The notes under the pieces were generated by a model. It did not search any database. It was not told the origin of the DNA and was given only the letters and a program-made list of their open reading frames with translations. From positions 1-12,914 of the forward strand of contig WGBF01000333.1 of NCBI GenBank assembly GCA_015494485.1: a stretch of DNA of 12,914 nucleotides, given 5' to 3'. Each line of letters opens with the position of its first letter. Positions within the stretch are counted from its first letter, which is position 1. The DNA is from a bacterium (GTDB taxonomy: Bacteria; Calditrichota; Calditrichia; RBG-13-44-9; J042). A program made the position numbers and the translations under genes. Of this stretch, positions 7,850 to 12,914 are shown piece by piece.

Positions 7850-7865
7850 TCAAGATAGTATAATG
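7850..7865 (+). promoter_or_regulatory. Putative AraC-type operator, copy B, touching the ribosome binding site
   Basis: TCAAGATAGTATAATG, the second half of the 21-bp direct repeat. It ends at the first base of the GAGG ribosome binding site (7865-7868) of the regulator gene, whose ATG is at 7876. It also contains a TATAAT (7859-7864), which I think is too close to the start codon to be the promoter. Confidence 0.5.
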
Positions 7866-7875
7866 AGGTTTTACC

Positions 7876-8748
7876 ATGAAACCAATCAATGTAAGGCTTT
7901 CCAAACCCCCTCAATCGTCATTCAAATTTAAAAAGATTCAAAAAGAAAGCCTGGAATTCAACTGGCATTACCACCCCGAATATGAAATCATGTTCATGTA
8001 CAAGAGCCGGGGAAAACGGTTCGTCGGTGACAACATCGATTACTACCAGGAAGGTGACCTTTTCTTTATTGGCCCCAATTTACCGCATACCTGGTATTCA
8101 CCGCCGGGTGCAAACAGTAATGGCAGTATCCATGAGGCCATCCTGGTACAGTTCAAAGATAATATGAATGGCATTCAATTCCGCCAGATTCCTGAATTTA
8201 TTTCCATTGTCCACCTCTTTTCCATTGCCCGGCGGGGGCTACAGTTTTTTGGCAAAACCCGGGAGGAAATTGTCAACCTTCTGTTCAAAATAGAACATCT
8301 GGATGGCGCCGACCGGTTGTTGACCCTGTTGAAAATTCTGGACATCATGGGCCATGCCGACAAGTCAGAGCGCAAAATTTTATCCTCCATTGAATTTACC
8401 AATCGGTTTCAGGAAAAAGAGCAATCCCGCATTGACAAAGTGTGTACCTACATCAATCAAAATTACAAGAAAAAACTAAAGCTGGAAGACGTTGCCGCCA
8501 TTGCCAACATGAGTACCACGGCATTCAGCCGTTTCTTTAAAAAATCCACCGGAAAAACCTTTGTGAATTATGTCAATGAACTGCGAATTGGCTGGGCCTG
8601 CAAATTGCTAATTGAAACGGAAATGACCATTGCCGAAATCTGTTACGAAGTGGGATTTAACAACCTGTCCAATTTCAATCGGCGATTTTATGAACGGCAC
8701 AAAATGAGCCCCCGGCAATACCGCCAGTCGTTTGGGGCGAAACTGTAA
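7876..8748 (+). CDS. AraC-family transcriptional regulator with N-terminal cupin domain
   Basis: A 290-residue DNA-binding regulator, the normal length for the family. The N-terminal half is a cupin-like ligand-binding barrel with HYHPEYEIMF (31-40) and EGDLFFIGPNLPHTW (59-73). The C-terminal half has two helix-turn-helix motifs: LEDVAAIANMSTTAFSRFF (203-221) and TIAEICYEVGFNNLSNFNRR (251-270), the latter followed by the family-typical HKMSPRQYR. The ATG at 7876 is forced, with an in-frame stop just upstream and GAGG 7 nt before it. It is the only plus-strand gene, divergent from the kinase operon and tail-to-tail with the synthase gene (18 bp apart). It most likely senses a peptidoglycan sugar such as MurNAc or GlcNAc and controls the flanking blocks, probably through the ATAGTAT repeats. 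The effector and targets are inference. Confidence 0.95.
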   Translation: MKPINVRLSKPPQSSFKFKKIQKESLEFNWHYHPEYEIMFMYKSRGKRFVGDNIDYYQEGDLFFIGPNLPHTWYSPPGANSNGSIHEAILVQFKDNMNGIQFRQIPEFISIVHLFSIARRGLQFFGKTREEIVNLLFKIEHLDGADRLLTLLKILDIMGHADKSERKILSSIEFTNRFQEKEQSRIDKVCTYINQNYKKKLKLEDVAAIANMSTTAFSRFFKKSTGKTFVNYVNELRIGWACKLLIETEMTIAEICYEVGFNNLSNFNRRFYERHKMSPRQYRQSFGAKL

Positions 8749-8766
8749 TTTGACGCCGGCTACTGA

Positions 8767-9882
8767 TCACGCATTCCGGAACCGTTTCAGGATTTCCACA
8801 AATTGGTGCATATCGTCTTCCGTGTGGCGACTGGTTACCACAAAGCGGAAATGTCCACCTGCCGGCGCACCGGGATACTGATTAAACGGCGGAAAAACGC
8901 CGGCATCCAGCAGGTAATCCCGGAACTTCCCTACCCGTTCCGCTTCCGGAAATGCAATGGAAATGATGGGAATGGCATCCTGCGGCACGGCATAGCCGAC
9001 GTCAGCCAGGTGCTGTTTTACCCATCGCGCTGCCTGCTGCACCCGGTGCACCCGTTCCCGATGTTCGGTTAAAAACTGCACCGCCGCTGCGGCTCCGGCA
9101 ATAACCGGCACGGGCATGGGCGTATGGCCCACAAACGCGGCACTCTGTTCCACAATCCGTTGCTTCAGGACATGCGTCGCCAGAATAACCCCGCCGAACA
9201 CCCCAAACCCTTTACTCAGGGTACCGGTAATGTACAAATTCTCAGCAGAAAGCCCGAATTTTTCCCAGGTACCCCGGCCACGCTCTCCGGCAACCGCCAT
9301 GCCGTGGGCATCGTCCACCAGCAGGGAAGCCCCCACCGCAGCGATTGCTTTCCAATAATCCCCCAGAGGTGCCACCTCACCGCGGGCAGCAAAAATGCCA
9401 TCCGTAACCACCAGCGCCCGCCGGGGATTGGCAATGCCATTCAATGTGTGCTTCAAGCTTTCTACGTCCCGGTGCTTAAAAAAGGACACCGGCAATTGAA
9501 CAGCACGGGCGGCATCCAACAAGCTGGCATGGGCCTGTTCATCGGCAATTATGACATCAAAATCCGGGCGAAGGGTTTGCAGCAATATTAGATTGGCCAG
9601 GTAACCGCTCCCCACAACCAGGGCATCTTCCACACCAAAAAAGCGGGCCAGAAGCGTTTCCAGTTGCACCAATGTGGCATTGTTGCCGGTGGTTAGGCGC
9701 GACCCACCACTGCTTAACCCTTGCTGTTGCAGTGCCAATTGAACAGCATGCTGCACTTCCGGTTCAAATGCCAGGCGATGATAATCCGTTCCGGCAAAAT
9801 ACCGGAGGCGTTTTTCATTCCACACCACATGGAGCGAACCGTCAAACGTGAGGGTGGGCCCCATTCCATGAACTCCGGGCAT
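8767..9882 (-). CDS. PLP-dependent alpha-oxoamine synthase family enzyme (BioF/KBL-like), substrate unknown
   Basis: A 371-residue fold-type I PLP enzyme of the family that joins an amino acid (alanine, glycine or serine) to an acyl-CoA with loss of CO2. Catalytic positions are retained: H118 in EQAHAS, D190 and H193 in VDDAHG, and the PLP lysine K224 in TLSKGFG, matching H133, D204, H207 and K236 of E. coli BioF. It differs from true BioF: the N-terminus is about 15 residues shorter, and the family's SNDYLGL block reads GTDYHRL (31-37). The ATG at 9882 overlaps the epimerase TAA as TAATG, with GAGG 7 nt upstream; an in-frame GTG at 9897 is less likely. Coupling to a dipeptide epimerase suggests a role in using alanine or another cell-wall amino acid rather than biotin synthesis, and no other biotin gene is present. 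Family firm, function open. Confidence 0.88.
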   Translation of the reverse strand: MPGVHGMGPTLTFDGSLHVVWNEKRLRYFAGTDYHRLAFEPEVQHAVQLALQQQGLSSGGSRLTTGNNATLVQLETLLARFFGVEDALVVGSGYLANLILLQTLRPDFDVIIADEQAHASLLDAARAVQLPVSFFKHRDVESLKHTLNGIANPRRALVVTDGIFAARGEVAPLGDYWKAIAAVGASLLVDDAHGMAVAGERGRGTWEKFGLSAENLYITGTLSKGFGVFGGVILATHVLKQRIVEQSAAFVGHTPMPVPVIAGAAAAVQFLTEHRERVHRVQQAARWVKQHLADVGYAVPQDAIPIISIAFPEAERVGKFRDYLLDAGVFPPFNQYPGAPAGGHFRFVVTSRHTEDDMHQFVEILKRFRNA

Positions 9883-9884
9883 TA
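9880..9884 (-). other. TAATG stop/start overlap (translational coupling)
   Basis: The epimerase stop TAA (9882-9884) and the synthase start ATG (9880-9882) share one A on the minus strand. With GAGG at 7 nt before the ATG, this indicates co-transcription and probable coupled translation of the two enzymes. Confidence 0.85.
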
Positions 9885-10973
9885 CAATTCCTCGCACCGT
9901 TTTAGGAATGTTTCATCCGGCCGGGCACCCAGACCGGGTTCTTCCGGCAAATGAATGAAGCCATCCTTTACCTGCACCCCGCCGATGACCGGGTCTTCGG
10001 CATGTTCAAAAAAGGAATCCAGGTCAAAAAACTGGAACACCGGGCTGGCTGCACCCAGGTGGGCAGTGGCGGTAAGCCCCAATCGGGATTCCGACATGCA
10101 CCCAACCATGCACTTCCGGCTGCCGGCTTCGGCAATGTGGGCAATTTGCAGTGCCCGGTACAATCCCCCGGATTTGGAAAGCTTGATGTTAAAGTAAGGC
10201 ACCACGTCCTGTTCCACCAGACGGAGGGCATCCACCGGGGAAAATACGGATTCATCAGCCATTATGGGAATGGGCGAATGCGCGGACACGTATTTCAGCC
10301 CCTGCACATCGGCCACCCGGCAGGGTTGTTCACAAAATTCGATATCAAATTCTGCCAGCCGATTCAAGTTTGCTACCGCCTGCATGCGGTCCCATCCCTG
10401 ATTGGCATCCACCCGAATGCGCAGGGCATCCCCCACCGTCTGGCGAATGGCTTCCACGCGGCGGTAATCTTCCGTATCGGAAATGCCCACTTTAATTTTG
10501 ATGATTCGGAATCCTTTTTCCACAACCTGACGGGCTTTTTCGCCGGCTTCTTCCACGCGCCCAATGCTAATGGTAAAATCGGTTTCCAGCGGGCGCCGCG
10601 TTCCACCCAAAAATTGATACAGCGGCATTCCGGCAGCCTGGGCGGCAATGTCGTACAACGCCATATCGAAGGCGCTTTTAATGGTGGGGTTGTGGGGCAG
10701 AAAGGCATCCATTTCGCCAACGCGATCCGCCAGTTCCAGGGGATTTTTCCCCAGAAGCAGTTCACGCAATTCCTGCGCCACTGCCAGGTCAATGCGTTGT
10801 GTCTCCCCAACCAGGGCGTGAAACGGCGACGCTTCTCCCCAGCCGGTCAGGCCTTCATCCGTTTCAATGCCGATAAGTACATTCTCTGCCTTTTCCAGTT
10901 TCATGGTAGCAATGGTAAACACATCGGTACGGGCAATATCCATTTTAAAAATGCGAATACGGGTAATCTTCAT
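9882..10973 (-). CDS. Dipeptide epimerase of the enolase superfamily (L-Ala-D/L-Glu epimerase type)
   Basis: Cytoplasmic Mg-dependent enzyme that interconverts L-Ala-D-Glu and L-Ala-L-Glu, letting ordinary peptidases degrade the murein dipeptide. The 363-residue protein has the full catalytic set of the muconate lactonizing subgroup: KIK (K159, K161), metal ligands D189 (VDANQGW), E215 (FCEQP) and D240 (MADES), and the second catalytic lysine K264 (NIKLSKSGG). The DLD at 327-329 corresponds to the DxD motif that binds the dipeptide amino group in B. subtilis YkfB, which favours dipeptides over muconate or succinylbenzoate. The ATG at 10973 has a near-perfect AAGGAGGT 8 nt upstream; the open frame runs back to 11252 but that extension overlaps the NamZ gene. 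Its stop overlaps the synthase start. Exact dipeptide preference cannot be read from sequence. Confidence 0.93.
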   Translation of the reverse strand: MKITRIRIFKMDIARTDVFTIATMKLEKAENVLIGIETDEGLTGWGEASPFHALVGETQRIDLAVAQELRELLLGKNPLELADRVGEMDAFLPHNPTIKSAFDMALYDIAAQAAGMPLYQFLGGTRRPLETDFTISIGRVEEAGEKARQVVEKGFRIIKIKVGISDTEDYRRVEAIRQTVGDALRIRVDANQGWDRMQAVANLNRLAEFDIEFCEQPCRVADVQGLKYVSAHSPIPIMADESVFSPVDALRLVEQDVVPYFNIKLSKSGGLYRALQIAHIAEAGSRKCMVGCMSESRLGLTATAHLGAASPVFQFFDLDSFFEHAEDPVIGGVQVKDGFIHLPEEPGLGARPDETFLKRCEEL

Positions 10974-10981
10974 CGCGTGTA

Positions 10982-10989
10982 ACCTCCTT
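10982..10989 (-). promoter_or_regulatory. Strong Shine-Dalgarno site fixing the epimerase start
   Basis: AAGGAGGT on the minus strand, 8 nt before the ATG at 10973. It is the best ribosome binding site in the window, rules out the longer frame reaching 11252, and suggests high translation of the epimerase-synthase pair. Confidence 0.85.
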
Positions 10990-11004
10990 CTCGTTTTCAA
11001 AAGC

Positions 11005-11029
11005 GGCAGGTTAAATCCCGGCACCTGCC
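11005..11029 (-). terminator. Possible intergenic hairpin after the NamZ-like gene
   Basis: GGCAGGT (11023-11029, read on the minus strand) and ACCTGCC (11005-11011) form a perfect 7-bp G+C-rich stem with an 11-nt loop, followed after two bases by TTTT. It starts 6 bases past the NamZ stop codon. It could be a weak intrinsic terminator, an attenuator, or a 3'-end stabiliser within the operon. The T-run is short, so full termination is doubtful. Confidence 0.4.
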
Positions 11030-11034
11030 CGTGT

Positions 11035-12303
11035 TTATTGCCAATCCTCAGCCGGGTACAGCAAATATTTTTCCCACAGGGGCAGGAAATGTTGCAGTTG
11101 TTCTTCCCACTGACGATACAGGCGGCGCACGTCGCCGTTGCGTTGAATAACCTGGCGTAATTCATCGGTACCCGCCAGACGGTCAATCGCCCGCTTGCGA
11201 AAGCGAAACTGCCCGGGATAGAGCCGGTGCAACTCGGACAGGAGTAACACACCCGTCAACACCGGTTTAAACTGCTCCCGGTTGGTTACCCGAATGCGAA
11301 TGCCCTGACACTGCTGGTCTTTGTATTTCGGGTTTTCGGCCATGCCGGGAATCCGCACCGGCGTAAAGCTGGTATCCGTAAAGGTTACGCCGGGCAGGTT
11401 CAGGGCAGCCATTGCCGCCGCCAGTTGCCGGCCATTAATCCAGGGAGCACCCACCAATTTAAACGGCAGGTACGTTCCCCGGCCTTCGGACACATTGGTT
11501 CCTTCAATCAAACAAAGCCCCGGATACAGGGTCGCCGTTTCCACATCGGGCATGTTGGGAGAAGGCTTAATAAAGCGTAACCCGGTCTGGTCGTACCACA
11601 TGGGGCGTTTCCATCCTTTAAGTGGAATAACGGTGAGTTGGGCACGCACCCCGTTTTTTAGCCACCCCTGGTCGTTAAACAACCGGGCCAATTCACCCAC
11701 CGTCATGCCGTGGCGCATGGGGATGGGGAACATCCCTACAAAACTGGCATAGGCGGTGTCCAGCACGTTTCCTTCCACGGCAATCCCCGTAATGGGATTG
11801 GGCCGGTCCAGCACCACAAACGGAATGTGCTGCTCGGCGGCAGCTTCCATTGCCAGGGCCATGGTGTAAATGTAGGTGTAGTACCGTGCCCCCACATCCT
11901 GAATATCAAACACCAGCACATCCACTTCCCGGAGCATCTCCGGCGTTGGTTTACGGGTTTTTCCGTACAGGCTGTAAATCGGTACGCCCTTAATGGGGTC
12001 AACCTCCGATTCCACTTTTGCGCCGGCTTCGGCACTTCCTTTAATGCCATGCTCCGGACCAAACAAGGCCGTAATTTTCACCCCCGGCAACCGGCCAATG
12101 ACGTCCGTAATGTACCGGCCGTCTGCCGTAAAGGCGGTGTGGTTGGTAATAATCCCCACCCGCTTGTTTTGAAACAGGGAGGCGTATTCTTCCACACGGT
12201 CCAATCCGGTCAGAACCGGTGTGTTCTGGGGGGATTTTCCGGCAGAAATCAGCAGCAGTGCCCCCAAGAGCACCCACCACACTTTCGTTCCCAATTTGTT
12301 CAT
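11035..12303 (-). CDS. Exported NamZ-type exo-beta-N-acetylmuramidase (DUF1343)
   Basis: A DUF1343 protein of 422 residues, the family that includes B. subtilis NamZ, which releases MurNAc from non-reducing ends of peptide-free glycan chains. Residues 1-24 form a signal sequence (lysine-containing start, then WWVLLGALLLISAG), so it acts in the periplasm or outside. Conserved blocks: NHTA (54-57), GPEHG (82-86, E84 a likely active-site residue), SLYGKTRKPTPEML (111-124), FDIQDVGARYYTYI (132-145), DRPNP (166-170), RHGMTVGE (187-194), and IEGTNVSEGRGT (266-277). I start at the ATG at 12303 because it opens directly on the signal peptide with GGGGAG 12 nt upstream; the frame continues to a GTG at 12369 but would bury the signal. 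With NagZ it could dismantle MurNAc-GlcNAc chains from the end. It precedes the epimerase by 61 bp. Confidence 0.93.
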   Translation of the reverse strand: MNKLGTKVWWVLLGALLLISAGKSPQNTPVLTGLDRVEEYASLFQNKRVGIITNHTAFTADGRYITDVIGRLPGVKITALFGPEHGIKGSAEAGAKVESEVDPIKGVPIYSLYGKTRKPTPEMLREVDVLVFDIQDVGARYYTYIYTMALAMEAAAEQHIPFVVLDRPNPITGIAVEGNVLDTAYASFVGMFPIPMRHGMTVGELARLFNDQGWLKNGVRAQLTVIPLKGWKRPMWYDQTGLRFIKPSPNMPDVETATLYPGLCLIEGTNVSEGRGTYLPFKLVGAPWINGRQLAAAMAALNLPGVTFTDTSFTPVRIPGMAENPKYKDQQCQGIRIRVTNREQFKPVLTGVLLLSELHRLYPGQFRFRKRAIDRLAGTDELRQVIQRNGDVRRLYRQWEEQLQHFLPLWEKYLLYPAEDWQ

Positions 12304-12492
12304 GCTGTTCTCGTTCTCCCCGGTTTTTTGTTTCCACATTGTTTGCAACTTCATTTGTCCCATACGCACCGGCTGCGGCGGTTAGCATGGTTCGCTACAG
12401 AAAATAAATACGACGGTTGAAATTACCGCACCCTTCCCCGGCCATTTTCGTATAGCCCGACCTTTCCCTGCCGTAAACTAACACAACTTTTC
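12304..12492. other. 189-bp gap between the acetyltransferase and NamZ genes
   Basis: I see no convincing gene, repeat or strong terminator here. The part nearest the NamZ gene carries GGGGAG (12316-12321, minus strand), 12 nt before its ATG, and could include a NamZ promoter. No ATAGTAT operator core occurs in it. The length leaves open whether NamZ is transcribed with the acetyltransferase or separately. Confidence 0.5.
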
Positions 12493-12914
12493 TTAGATTT
12501 TAATAAAAATTTGCTTCCGGTACAGTACCCACATGACGGCCAACCAGAACACCACATTGGTCAACGCAAAGGCCAGAGAGGCGTTAACGGGGGAAAGCCA
12601 GCTGGCAAATACTTCATGGTACAGAAATGATTTTAACGAAATGAGTTTCCCCTCCTCCACCGGAACTTTTACCAGAATTAATATCCGTGCCAGGAGGCCG
12701 GACAGGACAAAAACCGCCAGAGCATTCACCCCATATACAATGGCGGGTTTGGCCCAGGACCGGTAACCGGCCACATCAATAAGCCAGTAACTGACTCCCA
12801 AAAACTGCAATGCTGCACCGGCAGTAAAGACGACGTAGGAGCTGGTCCACAGATTTTTATTAATGGGGAACACAATTCCCCAGAACAATCCTGCAATAAT
12901 AGCCAGCCAGCCGG
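12493..12914 (-). CDS. HGSNAT/NagX-like transmembrane glucosamine N-acetyltransferase, C-terminal part only
   Basis: The last 139 residues of a polytopic membrane protein; the 5' end lies beyond the window. FWGIVFPINKNLWTSSYVVF followed by TAGAALQFLG, then YWLIDVAGYRSWAKPAIVYG and NALAVFVLSGL, is the characteristic C-terminal block of COG4299/DUF5009 proteins, relatives of heparan-alpha-glucosaminide N-acetyltransferase. That family moves acetyl groups from cytosolic acetyl-CoA across the membrane to the amino group of a terminal glucosamine on the far side. At least four hydrophobic segments are visible. Here it could re-acetylate de-N-acetylated cell-wall sugars so that NagZ can cut them, since NagZ-type hydrolysis depends on the N-acetyl group. 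That role is inference. The ATG-less frame runs open to the edge, so no start can be chosen. Confidence 0.85.
   Translation of the reverse strand, partial: GWLAIIAGLFWGIVFPINKNLWTSSYVVFTAGAALQFLGVSYWLIDVAGYRSWAKPAIVYGVNALAVFVLSGLLARILILVKVPVEEGKLISLKSFLYHEVFASWLSPVNASLAFALTNVVFWLAVMWVLYRKQIFIKI

Larger units (their letters stand above)
7693..7875. promoter_or_regulatory. Divergent regulatory region between the kinase operon and the AraC gene
   Basis: This 183-bp gap is clearly richer in A+T than its flanks, above all at 7760-7875, and must hold the promoters for both directions. It contains three copies of an ATAGTAT-centred element, a good TTGACA box and the ribosome binding sites of both genes. 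I find no convincing minus-strand -35/-10 pair for the kinase operon, which would fit activator dependence. Confidence 0.75.

Noticed and set aside
7859..7864. TATAAT as the -10 box of the regulator gene
   Set aside because: It ends 11 bp before the ATG and directly precedes the ribosome binding site, so a transcript starting from it would lack that site; no matching -35 lies at a suitable distance. I treat it as part of operator copy B.
8749..8766. Bidirectional terminator between the convergent AraC and synthase genes
   Set aside because: The 18-bp gap and flanking bases show no convincing stem with a T-run on either strand.
8767..9882. Naming the PLP enzyme bioF or kbl
   Set aside because: The family is clear, but the SNDYLGL block is altered and the context is not biotin or threonine metabolism, so a gene symbol would overstate what is known.
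9951..10982. Long plus-strand open frame of 343 codons opposite the epimerase gene
   Set aside because: It lies fully antisense to a gene with a complete catalytic motif set, its translation is low-complexity in His, Gly, Asn and Gln, and it has no recognisable domain.
10974..11252. N-terminal extension of the epimerase frame
   Set aside because: It overlaps the NamZ coding region, is Cys-rich and unlike the family, and the AAGGAGGT site fixes the start at 10973.
12304..12369. 22-residue N-terminal extension of the NamZ-like protein to a GTG
   Set aside because: It would place charged residues before the signal peptide; the ATG at 12303 gives a normal exported protein.

Overview
The window reads as part of a chromosome from a Gram-negative-type bacterium of the FCB group. 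A Calditrichota-like lineage is my best guess, not a firm assignment. Three things point that way: an exported glycosidase fused to a serine hydrolase, a DUF1343 (NamZ-type) enzyme, and a COG4299/HGSNAT-like membrane acetyltransferase. The good Shine-Dalgarno sites, one of them AAGGAGGT at 8 nt, argue against typical Bacteroidota. Base composition looks even, about half G+C, except for one A+T-rich regulatory gap. There are no RNA genes, mobile elements or CRISPR arrays that I can see.

Nine of the ten genes lie on the minus strand and fit one theme: breaking down cell-wall peptidoglycan and using its sugars, alanine and dipeptides. The right-hand block (12914 down to 8767) holds the C-terminal end of an HGSNAT-like transmembrane sugar N-acetyltransferase, an exported NamZ-type exo-N-acetylmuramidase, an L-Ala-D/L-Glu-type dipeptide epimerase, and a PLP-dependent alpha-oxoamine synthase (BioF/KBL family) whose start codon overlaps the epimerase stop codon.

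The left-hand block (7692 down to 1) holds a BadF-type amino-sugar kinase, a large exported NagZ fused to a beta-lactamase-like serine hydrolase, a sodium:solute symporter, the MurNAc-6-phosphate etherase MurQ, and an alanine/glycine:cation symporter cut by the window edge. Between the blocks a single plus-strand gene encodes an AraC-type regulator with a cupin sensor domain. It is divergent from the kinase gene and convergent with the synthase gene.

Inferred pathway: exported NamZ and NagZ release MurNAc and GlcNAc outside the cytoplasm; the SSS symporter imports them; the kinase phosphorylates them; MurQ converts MurNAc-6-P to GlcNAc-6-P. Stem-peptide products are handled by the AGCS symporter (alanine) and the epimerase (L-Ala-D-Glu). 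This resembles the transporter-kinase-MurQ cluster described in Tannerella forsythia, with both exo-glycosidases added.

The most intriguing points are the alpha-oxoamine synthase of unknown purpose inside a muropeptide operon, the NagZ-serine hydrolase fusion, and three copies of an ATAGTAT-centred element in the 183-bp divergent promoter region. Two of those copies are exactly 21 bp apart, as expected for an AraC-family operator.
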